Below are positions 33,882-42,221 of a DNA stretch of 64,000 nucleotides, piece by piece. The stretch comes from Bin5 sp965220715. Its GTDB lineage: Bacteria; Chloroflexota; Anaerolineae; Caldilineales; Caldilineaceae. The first letter of the stretch is position 1. Every line of letters starts with the position of its first letter. Below the pieces are notes generated by a model. That model was given only the letters and a program-made list of their open reading frames with translations, did not search any database and had not been told where the DNA came from. The position numbers were made by a program, and so were the translations under genes. The DNA lies in the NCBI GenBank assembly GCA_965220715.1, contig OZ244843.1:248001-312000 (forward strand), given 5' to 3'.

Positions 33882-36767
33882 ATGAGTTCAACACCGCGTT
33901 CGAATAGTGAAGCGACAGCACATCAGACGATGTCACTTGATGGCAGTTGGCAGGTCATTTTCGATCAGGACAACAAAGGCCGCACGCTGAACTGGCAGGA
34001 TCGAGAACAGTTCGACGGTTACCACGCCATCGAGGAGGTTGCGGTTCCGGCGTGCCTGGAGGAGTTCAGACAGGACTACGAGGGCGTGGCCTGGTATGGC
34101 AAGAGTTTCCGTCTGCCGGAGGATTGGGAGGGCAAGACGGTCCGGGTTCAGTTCGAGGCGGTAAACTACCGGGCGGAGGTTTGGGTCAACGGCCAGGCCG
34201 CGGGCGCGCATGAAGGCGGCTATACCGGCTTTGCGCTGGAGATCGATGATCTTCTGCATGCGGACGCGGAGAATTTCATCGTGGTGCGGGTCATCACGCC
34301 GCTGATTACACGCGATGTTGTGATCGACGGGCTGGGGCGGGACGATATGCCCCACTGGCGCGGCGCGATCGCCGGCGGGATCTGGCAGCCGGTTTCGCTG
34401 ATCGCGACGGACGCGGTTTATGTGGAGGGCGTATTTGTAACGGGCGACATTGGGTCCGGCGATGTGCTGGTGGAGATGGCGCTGCGCAATGCCAGTCTCA
34501 TAAGCCGGAAGGCGGAGGTGCAATGCCAGATCGCGTCGTGGGCAGACGGCACGCAGTCGGCCGCGGTGAGCGCAGAACACAGCCTGCGGCCGGGCAGAAC
34601 CGAGGTGGCGCTGGAATTGGATGTGGCCGACCACAGGCTGTGGCAGCTCGATGATCCCTATCTCTATCTGGCGACGACAAGCGTACTGCTGGAGGATGGG
34701 CTTTCGGACCGGGTGGAGACGCGTTTCGGTTTTCGCGAGTTCACGGCCAAGGGCAAGAGCTTCTATCTCAACGGCAAGAAGATCATCCTGAAGACGACGT
34801 TCAATGAGGCCTTCTACCCTCATTCCCTGGCGTATCCCAGGGATCTGGAGTTGCTGAGGAGGGAGTTCAGGCTGATCAAAGAGGGCAACATCAACATGAT
34901 CCGGCCCTGGCGCAAGCCGCAGCCGCCGGTCGTCTACGATCTGGCCGATGAGATGGGCGTTCTGTACGTGGGCGCGCTGCCGGTGGAGTGCATGGACAAC
35001 TGGCCGCAGATCACGCCCTACACGCGGCAACGGATCGAGAATGAAGTGACGGAGATGGTGCTGCGCGACCGCAACCATCCCTCGATCGTCATCTGGGAGA
35101 TGTTCAACGAGATCATGCGCGACGGACTGAAACGGCTGCGGCATACGACTTCGCTGAAGGCGCGCGAGCTGGATCCGGGGCGGCTGATCATTGACGAAGC
35201 GGGCGGTTTTGCCGGTCTGTGCAGCATCTATCTGCCCGGTTCATACGAGCCAACGCTGATCAACGATGTCCACGACTACCCGGGCACGCCCTTCGCTCAG
35301 CAGAACTACGACAATCTGATGTTGTTGGGCAAGACGGAAGAGGAATTGGAGGCGATGGGGCGCACTTCGCTCGGACAACATACGCGCAGCCATATCCAGC
35401 CCGGCCTGCTGACCAATATCTCTGAACTGGGCTACGGCAGCATCCCTGATTTGGAAGCCAACATGGCCCAATACCGACGCGAGGGCAACCCCATCACACC
35501 GGACTACCGCATCCATGCGCGTCTGCACGACTCCTACCTGGCGGTCTATGAACGGACTGGGCTGGAACAGGTCTTCCCGACCTTTCACGACTTCATGCTT
35601 GCCTGCCAGGAGGTCCACTACACGGGCAACAAGCTGATGGCCGAGGCCTGCCGCATCAATGCCGACATCGCCGGTATCGGCATCCATTCTCTCAACGACG
35701 GTGACTGGATCGTGGGCGCCGGTCTGATCGACAATTTCCGCAACCCCAAGCGGGCCTATTACGCGATCCAGGAGGTGTTTGCCGACCGTTATATCGCGAT
35801 TCGTCCCAGCCGACAGAATGTTTACGCGGGGCAGGGGGTGCAGATCCTGCTGACGTCGGTCAACGACGAGGAGGCTGTGGCGGGCACGCTCTCGCTGCAG
35901 GTCACGGCCAGCGACGGGCGGCGGCTGCTCGACGTCACGGAGGAGACCAGTTTACCGACGGGCATCGTCGATGTGGGAGAGCACGGCGTAGCCACCGACG
36001 GTCTTGCAGGGCGTTGCCTGGTGGAGGCTGTCTTCCGCGTGGGCGACGCGGTCGTGGTGGAGAACAACAGCAGCTTCTATGTGCTGGAGCGGGAGGGATC
36101 GGCCCTTCCGCGGCGGGATGTCGCGTTGATCGATCTCGACGGCGCGCTCGGCGCATACGCGGCTGACTCTGGCCTGCGTACTACGCAGTTTTCAGCGGAA
36201 ACGCCGCGCAGCTACCGGGTACTGGTGAATCTGAATGGCTGGGAAGGCGAAGAGCAGCCGATCTTCGCTGATCTGGAGCGCTGGGTCAGCGCAGGTGGGA
36301 CGGCCGTGTTCCTCGGGACGCCGCCGGAGGAGGCTTTGACGACCAGGTATCGGATGCAGAAATTACTGTCAAAGGATATTCTGCTGCCGTTCGGGATAAC
36401 TTATTTCAGCGGCAAGGGTCTGTGGACACCGTGCAGCCACGTTGTTCGCGAGCACCCGGTCTACGACGGTCTGCCATCGTCCTGCCTGATGGGGCAGGAG
36501 TACCGCGATGTTGTTTCACGGTGGTCGATTGTGGCGCCGGAAACGGACTGGATCAGCGGGAATGTCACCTATGACTGGTATGCCGGCCTGAAACACAAGC
36601 AGAACTACATAGGCGTGACCGCGGCCTTCCACGGCGCCGACCTGACGCAGATCTCGCATGGCGAAGGCAGTTACATTTTGTGTACACACCGGATCGTTGA
36701 GAACCTCGGCAAAGATCCGGTGGCGGAGCGGCTGTTGAGCAACCTGGTGCGCTGGGTTTTGGGATAG
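33882..36767 (+). CDS. Glycoside hydrolase family 2 protein
   Basis: A 961-residue enzyme with the GH2 domain order: sugar-binding jelly roll (about 15-190), immunoglobulin-like beta-sandwich (195-300) and TIM barrel (300-620). The acid/base is E410 in IVIWEMFNEI and the likely nucleophile is E515 in NISELGYGS. A further C-terminal part (about 745-950, VALIDLDGALGAY, SAGGTAVFLGTPPEEA) looks like a glutamine-amidotransferase-like beta/alpha domain, as in some large GH2 and GH42 proteins. No signal peptide. ATG 33882 follows AGGAAG at a longish distance; the open frame upstream starts only at a TTG. Linked sulfatase and importers suggest action on imported oligosaccharides; the sugar (beta-galactoside, mannoside or glucuronide) is undetermined. 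Confidence 0.92.
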   Translation: MSSTPRSNSEATAHQTMSLDGSWQVIFDQDNKGRTLNWQDREQFDGYHAIEEVAVPACLEEFRQDYEGVAWYGKSFRLPEDWEGKTVRVQFEAVNYRAEVWVNGQAAGAHEGGYTGFALEIDDLLHADAENFIVVRVITPLITRDVVIDGLGRDDMPHWRGAIAGGIWQPVSLIATDAVYVEGVFVTGDIGSGDVLVEMALRNASLISRKAEVQCQIASWADGTQSAAVSAEHSLRPGRTEVALELDVADHRLWQLDDPYLYLATTSVLLEDGLSDRVETRFGFREFTAKGKSFYLNGKKIILKTTFNEAFYPHSLAYPRDLELLRREFRLIKEGNINMIRPWRKPQPPVVYDLADEMGVLYVGALPVECMDNWPQITPYTRQRIENEVTEMVLRDRNHPSIVIWEMFNEIMRDGLKRLRHTTSLKARELDPGRLIIDEAGGFAGLCSIYLPGSYEPTLINDVHDYPGTPFAQQNYDNLMLLGKTEEELEAMGRTSLGQHTRSHIQPGLLTNISELGYGSIPDLEANMAQYRREGNPITPDYRIHARLHDSYLAVYERTGLEQVFPTFHDFMLACQEVHYTGNKLMAEACRINADIAGIGIHSLNDGDWIVGAGLIDNFRNPKRAYYAIQEVFADRYIAIRPSRQNVYAGQGVQILLTSVNDEEAVAGTLSLQVTASDGRRLLDVTEETSLPTGIVDVGEHGVATDGLAGRCLVEAVFRVGDAVVVENNSSFYVLEREGSALPRRDVALIDLDGALGAYAADSGLRTTQFSAETPRSYRVLVNLNGWEGEEQPIFADLERWVSAGGTAVFLGTPPEEALTTRYRMQKLLSKDILLPFGITYFSGKGLWTPCSHVVREHPVYDGLPSSCLMGQEYRDVVSRWSIVAPETDWISGNVTYDWYAGLKHKQNYIGVTAAFHGADLTQISHGEGSYILCTHRIVENLGKDPVAERLLSNLVRWVLG

Positions 36768-36873
36768 TTTCCGATTTTCAGTTTCCGGTTTTAGGCCACT
36801 GGGTTCTGACTTGCGAGGATGGTGTGATCAAGAGCGGACTATCACAGGCCGCGTTTCAGATTGAGGAGACAGC

Positions 36874-37821
36874 ATGGACAAGCTCGCAGAAGATGGCATT
36901 CCGTTCGAGCTATTCGCGAGTTTTGAGCGTATTGCGGACGGCAACCCTGTTTTTGCCTGTGAGCCGCCCGAGTGGGCTGCGGCCGCCCATGCCATCGTTG
37001 TGGGCGACACGGTTCATTACCTGTGGGGCAGACGCAGAAAGGACAACTACTGGGTGCTGATGCACAGCACCGCGCCGGCGGGCGACCCTGCGGCGGTCAG
37101 GCACGACCCGAGGAACCCTGTCCTGTTGCCCTCGCAGGCCGGGTTTGACGATTTCACCATTGAGTACCCGTTCCCTTTCCGGAATCCGGCCGACGACAGG
37201 TTCTATGTCTACTATCTTGGCCGGCGGTTTAGGCCTCCCAAGCAGACGGGGCTATTGGTAGGCGACGGCGATTTCGGCGCGTGGACGCGAGTGCGCCAGA
37301 CGCCTGTGATTGCCGCGGACACGGCATATGAGATTAAAGGCTCGTCGCACCCCTCAGTGGCCGTGGTCGATGACACGATCCACATCATCTATACGGGCGA
37401 GTCGGAGGGGAATCCGGTAATATGCCACGCGAACGCGCCGACGAGTGACCCTGCGACGGTCAGCAAGGACGCGGCCAATCCCATTTTCACCGGCAGCGGT
37501 CTGCCGTGGGACAGCCACGGCGTGCGCGAGGCGGAGATCTTCAAAGGGCCGCGCTATTTCCATATCCTGTACGGTGGACGGGCACAGGACGACGAGGTAT
37601 GGAAGATCGGACATGTGCGCACGCGGGATTTCCGCAGCTTCGAGGCGAACCCGCACAACCCGATCTTCACGCCTTCCCCGGACCGCGGGATGTGGGACTG
37701 TGACGGTATCCTCACGCCGCAGGTCTTTGAGGCCGGGGACGTTTACTACATGCTTTACGCGGGCCGGAAAGGCCACGAGTGGCAGTCCGGCTTGGCCAGA
37801 GCAGACCTGACGAGCAGATAG
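36874..37821 (+). CDS. Beta-propeller glycosidase-like protein (GH43/GH130-like)
   Basis: A 315-residue protein with repeated blades typical of five-bladed propeller glycosidases and phosphorylases: HAIVVGDTVHYLWGRR, DDRFYVYYLGRR, DDTIHIIYTGESEGNP, GPRYFHILYGG and GDVYYMLYAGRKG. Acidic residues suited to catalysis are present (for example E158 region KGSSHPS and E in REAEIF), but the exact family (GH43, GH32/68-like, GH117 or GH130) cannot be fixed by eye. No signal peptide. ATG 36874 follows TGAGGAGA. It lies 106 bases after the GH2 gene and completes the glycan-degrading group; a bidirectional hairpin follows. Confidence 0.8.
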   Translation: MDKLAEDGIPFELFASFERIADGNPVFACEPPEWAAAAHAIVVGDTVHYLWGRRRKDNYWVLMHSTAPAGDPAAVRHDPRNPVLLPSQAGFDDFTIEYPFPFRNPADDRFYVYYLGRRFRPPKQTGLLVGDGDFGAWTRVRQTPVIAADTAYEIKGSSHPSVAVVDDTIHIIYTGESEGNPVICHANAPTSDPATVSKDAANPIFTGSGLPWDSHGVREAEIFKGPRYFHILYGGRAQDDEVWKIGHVRTRDFRSFEANPHNPIFTPSPDRGMWDCDGILTPQVFEAGDVYYMLYAGRKGHEWQSGLARADLTSR

Positions 37822-37909
37822 CGAAACGGCTTCAAGAACCACGGTTGAGACAAGGCCCATCCGCAGCCAGCGGCCGCCAACGGTGTTGGAAAACAGTGCT
37901 GGAAAACAA

Positions 37910-37937
37910 AAATGCAGAGCGCATGCGCTCTGCATTT
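37910..37937. terminator. Bidirectional terminator, 28-bp perfect palindrome
   Basis: Arms of 14 bases (AAATGCAGAGCGCA and its exact complement) meet without spacer. A-rich sequence on the left and TTT on the right would give a U-tract on both strands. It separates the plus-strand glycosidase-like gene from the minus-strand tRNA-Lys. A second perfect 8-bp hairpin (CGCCTCTG / CAGAGGCG) lies at 37942-37962. Confidence 0.7.
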
Positions 37938-37981
37938 CGTGCGCCTCTGGCAGGCAGAGGCGGATTCTACACTTTCCTGAA

Positions 37982-38054
37982 TGAGCCCCCTGGGACTCGA
38001 ACCCAGAACCCACGGCTTAAAAGGCCGTTGCTCTACCAATTGAGCTAGGGACCC
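37982..38054 (-). tRNA. tRNA-Lys (anticodon TTT)
   Basis: Seventy-three bases on the minus strand fold as a cloverleaf: acceptor GGGTCCC / GGGGCTC, D-arm with AGCTCAATTGGTAGAGC, anticodon loop CTTTTAA, T-arm CTGGG-TTCGAGT-CCCAG. CCA is not encoded. Confidence 0.97.
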
Positions 38055-38070
38055 GCGGCAACGGCTGTCA

Positions 38071-38099
38071 ATTGTAGCTTACGGGCGTGATCCAAGCAA
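38071..38099 (-). promoter_or_regulatory. Promoter of tRNA-Lys
   Basis: On the minus strand TTGCTT (38094-38099), a 17-bp spacer and TACAAT (38071-38076), about 17 bases ahead of the mature tRNA 5' end. Good sigma70 match. Confidence 0.65.
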
Positions 38100-38152
38100 A
38101 CTTTGGCGCCCCAAAAGCGAAGCGGCAGCACATACAACAGTCACGGTTCAGG

Positions 38153-38914
38153 CTAGAGGATCGGCGGCTCATCAGCATAGTATTCGTCGCGCAGGGAATC
38201 GGCGTGGGCGATCCAACTGGCGAAGTCGAGCTCTTCGCCTGCCAAGTGAGCCGGGATGATGCGAGCCAGTTCGTCCGGCGCGCGCTCGGCCAACTGCCGG
38301 AATGTGAAGATGCCGGCGGAGTAGAGTTCATCCTCGTACACCTGATCGATGCCGTTGATGCGGGTCAGATCTTCGGGCAGAGGTCCATCGTAGACGGCGC
38401 CGACCCGGTTGTTGGCCTGGGCCAGCTCCCGGGCCTGTACGGGCCAGGCGCGGGTGTCGCTGCTCGGGAGCGCCCTGGTAATCTGTTGCAGCGTTTCGGC
38501 ATCGACGCGGGAGAGCTGATCCCAGGTAAAGATGCCGACCTGATAGAGGCGCCGTTCGTAGAGATCGCCGATGCCGTAAATGGCGGTGAGGTTGTCCGGC
38601 CGGTTTGCGGGGGCTTGTTCTGCGGGTCGTCCCGGGCGCGCATTTTTGCGGGCGCGGCGTCCCTTTTCCGGAGTTGCATCGGCTGCAGAGGCCTCTTGAT
38701 CCGATGCTGGGCGTGCAGGCAGCTCCGGTGCGCCATAGCTATGCCCGGCCGGCACGCCGGGCAGCGGCTGAGATACCTTCATGCCGGACGGCGCCGTTGC
38801 CAGATCGATACGCCTGTGTCGTCCGCGATACCAGACCCATTCAACCAGGGTCGAACTCACCCAGCCAAACAGCAGGCCAACCAGAATATAGCCGAGCAGA
38901 CTCGTCAGTTCCAT
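38153..38914 (-). CDS. Membrane-anchored helix-hairpin-helix protein
   Basis: A 253-residue protein: one N-terminal membrane helix (about 6-27, LLGYILVGLLFGWVSSTLVEW), a basic and Pro/Ala-rich linker (30-105), then two similar domains of about 60 residues (106-165 and 180-245). Each has the pattern LTAIYGIGDLYERRLYQVGIFTW or LTRINGIDQVYEDELYSAGIFTF, the helix-hairpin-helix motif related to those of RPB/L17-associated and predicted flap-endonuclease-like proteins. HhH domains usually bind DNA or protein partners; the function of this membrane-tethered form is unknown. It is transcribed away from the tRNA-Lys and is followed by the TrmH-like gene upstream on the same strand. Confidence 0.8.
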   Translation of the reverse strand: MELTSLLGYILVGLLFGWVSSTLVEWVWYRGRHRRIDLATAPSGMKVSQPLPGVPAGHSYGAPELPARPASDQEASAADATPEKGRRARKNARPGRPAEQAPANRPDNLTAIYGIGDLYERRLYQVGIFTWDQLSRVDAETLQQITRALPSSDTRAWPVQARELAQANNRVGAVYDGPLPEDLTRINGIDQVYEDELYSAGIFTFRQLAERAPDELARIIPAHLAGEELDFASWIAHADSLRDEYYADEPPIL

Positions 38915-39175
38915 TCATCCCCCTTCGTGCGACATGGGAAAGAGGCCAACATCCGGCGGAGGCGAGAGAGCCCCGCTCTCCTCTTCACGCTTGCGCATAT
39001 AGCAGTTTGCCCGTTGCTGTTTCCAGCGGTTCGGGCACTAAATGGGCAGACAGGCAACGCATGTAACAGCCTGTCCTGGCCGGTGTTAAATGCTGGATTT
39101 TCCAGCGACTATAAGGGGAAGTACGCTGGGGGCCAGGCTCCATTAGAAAAAGTGTATCCCGCCGCCAAACGGTTG

Positions 39176-39967
39176 TCAAAGCGCACTTCTGCCCGCCTTC
39201 CGGCGCTGCCGCGCCGCCTCGTAGAGAATGACGGCGCCGGCGGCGGCAACATTGAGAGATTCGGTCGCGGCGGCCATTGGGATTGCTATTGCCGCCGCTT
39301 TTTCCCGCATCGGTGAACTCGCTCCGCGCGCCTCGCTGCCGAGCACCAGTGCCGACGGTTGGCCCCAATCGACCTCATCGTAGAGGATGCCGCCCTCTGC
39401 GCTGGCCACATAGAGGGACTGGCCGGCGGGCAGAGCGGCCCGGACTGCCTCCCAGTGCGCCAGGATGCGAATGGGAACGCGAAAGTGCGCGCCCATCGCT
39501 GCTCGCATGACTTTGCCATTGAACGGGTCGACGCAGCCGGGAGCAAACAGGACCTGATCGACCCCGGCGGCGGCGGCGGTGCGCAGGAGAGTGCCAGCAT
39601 TGCCGGGATCCTGCACGCCGTCCAAAATGAGGGAGAAGGCGGCGGCGGAAGGCAGGGGCAGCTCCGGCATGGGGGCCACGGCCACAATGCTCTGCGGCGA
39701 TACTGTCTCGCTGATCTTGTCGAGAATGTCGGCGGCCACCAGGTGGAGCGGACAGACCCGCTGGATTCGGGCCACAAGGTCGGGCTGGGCGTCTGCGGCG
39801 GCGGCGGTGATAAAGCAGGTGTGGAAGGCTGCGCCGATCGTCAGGGCGTCCTGCACCAGGCGCGTCCCTTCCAGCAGACAGAGGCGCTGGCTGTGGCGGT
39901 AGCGCCGGCGGCGCAGTTTGGCGGCCAGTTTGATTTGCGGGTTGCTGGAGCTGGTGATCTCTTTCAT
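39176..39967 (-). CDS. TrmH/SpoU family RNA methyltransferase
   Basis: A 263-residue SAM-dependent 2'-O-ribose methyltransferase of the SPOUT class. An N-terminal substrate-binding domain (about 1-100; NPQIKLAAKLRRRRYR, FLLEG-like CLLEGTRLV) precedes the knotted domain with motif 1 DPGNAGTLLRTA (about 117-128), motif 2 LVLGSEARG (about 206-214) and motif 3 IPMAAATESLNVAAAGAVILYE (228-249). Such enzymes modify 23S rRNA or tRNA; the target is not decidable. It follows the rplT terminator on the same strand, and a translation-linked location is common for this family. Confidence 0.93.
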   Translation of the reverse strand: MKEITSSSNPQIKLAAKLRRRRYRHSQRLCLLEGTRLVQDALTIGAAFHTCFITAAAADAQPDLVARIQRVCPLHLVAADILDKISETVSPQSIVAVAPMPELPLPSAAAFSLILDGVQDPGNAGTLLRTAAAAGVDQVLFAPGCVDPFNGKVMRAAMGAHFRVPIRILAHWEAVRAALPAGQSLYVASAEGGILYDEVDWGQPSALVLGSEARGASSPMREKAAAIAIPMAAATESLNVAAAGAVILYEAARQRRKAGRSAL

Positions 39968-40126
39968 TCAGCTATCTGGAGCGCAGGCAACCTATCTGGA
40001 TCGCGGGCGGCGACGACATCGGGAGATTGGGGCGTATCGGATGCTGACAGTCGCCCGGTCACAGTATAGTCCGGTCACAGTATAGTCCGGCGCCGGGCAG
40101 GCCAAGCCGGCGCCGGGCAAAACCAG

Positions 40127-40154
40127 ACAAAAAAGCAGAGACAGAAGTCTCTGC
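40127..40154 (-). terminator. Rho-independent terminator of infC-rpmI-rplT operon
   Basis: On the minus strand GCAGAGAC-TTCT-GTCTCTGC (8-bp perfect stem) is followed by TTTTTT. It lies 79 bases after the rplT stop. Confidence 0.85.
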
Positions 40155-40232
40155 AATCTGTACTCTGAAATGTCAGACGGCCGGGCGGCCGTTGCGACAG
40201 TGCGTTCAATCAGCGAAGCGGCAGCGCCTTGA

Positions 40233-40589
40233 TCAGTTCAAGTGGCTTTTGGCCAGATCGGCCAGTGCGCTGAAACCATCTGCGTCGGTTGCGGCGATGT
40301 CGGCTAGTACTTTGCGGTCCACCTGGACATCGGCCTTTTTGAGCCCGTAAATCAGGTGGCTGTATTTAAGGCCATTGAGCCGGGCCGCTGCATTGATACG
40401 GGTAATCCACAGCCGGCGGAAGTCTCGTTTGCGGTTGCGGCGGTCCCGGTAGGCATAGGCAAGTGACTTAAGCATCGCCTCGTTGGCGCGCTTGAAGAGC
40501 TTGGAGCGGCTACCATACTGCCCTTTTGTGAACTTGAGCACCTTTTTATGGCGCCTGTGCGCATAAATCTTTGGTCTGGAACGTGCCAT
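40233..40589 (-). CDS. rplT: 50S ribosomal protein L20
   Basis: A 118-residue basic protein that binds 23S rRNA early in 50S assembly. It begins MARSRPKIYAHRRHKKVLK, and contains the conserved RDRRNRKRDFRRLWITRINAAAR (about 50-72) and LADLAKSHL near the end. The frame is open for 48 codons upstream, but the ATG at 40589 starts the universal L20 N-terminus. It is the last gene of the infC-rpmI-rplT operon, 157 bases after rpmI, and ends before a strong terminator. L20 in many bacteria represses its own operon through the leader; no such site could be assigned here. Confidence 0.98.
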   Translation of the reverse strand: MARSRPKIYAHRRHKKVLKFTKGQYGSRSKLFKRANEAMLKSLAYAYRDRRNRKRDFRRLWITRINAAARLNGLKYSHLIYGLKKADVQVDRKVLADIAATDADGFSALADLAKSHLN

Positions 40590-40746
40590 TACTTGAATCC
40601 TTGTGTCTAGCGATTGCGATGCCTGGGGACGGGAAGCCTCTGGGCCTGTCCCGCCTGCATGGATGGGTAGGCGATGGAAACTGAGGTCCGGTCGGGTGCG
40701 ACAGCGTTTGCACGCTGTCCAGCTCCCGGCCACAGTAGAGACAAGC

Positions 40747-40935
40747 CTAGCCGAGCAACTTTTTGACCAGTTTGGCCTGACCTTTGTTCGGGCTAGTAAT
40801 TTTGTGGCGATACTCGCTGACTTTGCGTTTTTTGCGGCGCAGGTGGTTTCCGCCCTGTTTGAGGCGCATCACCTTACCATTTTTCGTCACACGGAAGCGC
40901 TTTTGTGTGCCCTTATGGGTTTTCATCTTTGGCAT
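40747..40935 (-). CDS. rpmI: 50S ribosomal protein L35
   Basis: A 62-residue basic protein with the L35 signature MPKMKTHKGTQKRFRVTKNG at the start and GNHLRRKKRKVSEYRH in the middle. The upstream in-frame extension of 15 codons lacks similarity, so ATG 40935 is chosen. It lies 222 bases after infC and before rplT, the standard order. The 222-base gap is longer than usual but contains nothing recognisable. Confidence 0.97.
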   Translation of the reverse strand: MPKMKTHKGTQKRFRVTKNGKVMRLKQGGNHLRRKKRKVSEYRHKITSPNKGQAKLVKKLLG

Positions 40936-41157
40936 AGGTCTTCTCGGTTGCTCCCGCGCCCCTTGCGAACAGGGACACATTGAGACTGCATTACGAGATA
41001 CAGTTGCTGGACTGAGAGCGCGCCCTCCTTGGGCGGGGGCGCATTGAACATAATAACGCCTATTCGCAACAGAGCGCGTTAAGCAAGTCTAAATATTAGC
41101 ACAGCCGGCCACAAAGTTCAAAAATGGGTGGGCCGCACCGGCGGCTATGAGATTCGG

Positions 41158-41670
41158 CTACGAGGCTGGGGCGAGAAGCATCACCATGCTACGGCCCTCG
41201 AAACCTGGGCGAGATTCGACGACCGCCTCGTCCGTCAACTCTTCCGTCACCCGTTTCATCAGGTCCAGGGCAATATCCCTGTGGACGATCTCACGGCCAC
41301 GGAAGCGGATGCGGACCCGCACTTTGGCGCCATCTTTCAGGAACTTTCTCGTCTTGGTGAGAACGACCTGAATATCATGTTCGCCTGTTTTAGGCCGCAA
41401 GCGCACTTCCTTGATTTCGATCTGCTTCTGGGCCCTGCGCGACTCCCGCTCTCGTTTCTGTTTCTCGTAGAGGTATTTGCCGTAATCCATAAACCGGCAG
41501 ACCGGCGGATTGGCATTGGGGGCAACTTCTACCAGATCCAGATCTTTCTCCTCGGCGGCCTGCAGAGCGACCTGCACATCCATGATGCCGAGTTGAGTCC
41601 CGATTTCATCGATGACCCGCACCTCGCGCGTACGAATCCACTGATTGATTCGTGTTGTGTTTCTACTAAT
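41158..41670 (-). CDS. infC: Translation initiation factor IF-3 with AUU start
   Basis: IF-3 of 170 residues. It binds the 30S subunit and checks start codons. The N-domain reads INQWIRTREVRVIDEIGTQLG, then LVEVAPNANPPVCRFMDYGKYLYE, linker, and C-domain VRLRPKTGEHDIQVV, VRIRFRGREIVH. No ATG, GTG or TTG lies at a fitting place; the frame upstream has an ATG only 38 codons earlier in unconserved sequence. Instead ATT at 41670-41668 follows a perfect AAAGGAG (41684-41678) by 7 bases. An AUU start is the classical autoregulatory feature of infC: excess IF-3 rejects the non-canonical codon. Promoter at 41851-41879. Confidence 0.95.
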   Translation of the reverse strand: MSRNTTRINQWIRTREVRVIDEIGTQLGIMDVQVALQAAEEKDLDLVEVAPNANPPVCRFMDYGKYLYEKQKRERESRRAQKQIEIKEVRLRPKTGEHDIQVVLTKTRKFLKDGAKVRVRIRFRGREIVHRDIALDLMKRVTEELTDEAVVESRPGFEGRSMVMLLAPAS

Positions 41671-41684
41671 TCCTGATCTCCTTT
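41668..41684 (-). promoter_or_regulatory. infC ribosome-binding site and AUU start codon
   Basis: AAAGGAG, a 7-base spacer (ATCAGGA) and ATT on the minus strand. The combination of an optimal Shine-Dalgarno and a non-canonical start fits IF-3 autoregulation. Confidence 0.8.
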
Positions 41685-41850
41685 GGGCGTGTTGCCCGCG
41701 ACAGCAAGGTTGTAGACGCCCCACTCTCGTTATGAGTGGAGAAATCCTAGCGCTCAAATGGTACAGTAGTGGCGCATTGAACAACCTAGTACAGAAAGGG
41801 GCTGCTGCCAGAATAAGACTGTGGTAAACGGCCGATTGTAAAACATCGAG

Positions 41851-41879
41851 AGTATAGCATTACAAAAGTATTACGTCAA
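41851..41879 (-). promoter_or_regulatory. Promoter of the infC operon
   Basis: On the minus strand TTGACG (41874-41879), 17-bp spacer, TATACT (41851-41856): a near-consensus sigma70 promoter. It predicts a leader of about 170 bases in front of infC, enough for an L20-type or other regulatory structure. Confidence 0.8.
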
Positions 41880-42221
41880 ACTTGAAAAAAGGACAAAGCA
41901 CACACCATAAAGGGGGCGATTTTCTGGCTACCTTCAGGGAGTTACACTGGGCTCCGCAGCCCGCTACTCTGGACTAGCCCAATTCCGGGATGCACCCAAG
42001 AGGACAGGGTTGTGACACAGATTTTGGGGCAAACGTTTTCTGAATCAGGATGTTCAGGATTTGTAGAGTTCAGGATTGCCAGCGATGGGTCGATGTCTGA
42101 AGCAAGGTTTTCGTGTTTGGCCGATGCCAAGTTAGCAGGTTGCCACCAAGTGTCCAAACTGTTGGAGTCGGCGGCAACCTGCCAAGCTGCTGGAGCCGGC
42201 GGCGGCCAAAGTGGATCTTGT
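41880..42221. other. Gap between infC promoter and thrS with dispersed repeats
   Basis: Contains a CTGAATCAGGATGTTCAGGA run (42040-42060) like the left arm of the GC-rich element, and a stretch at 42124-42212 (GCCAAGTTAGCAGGTTGCC, GTCCAAACTG) that recurs at about 46869-46930. No gene. Confidence 0.5.
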
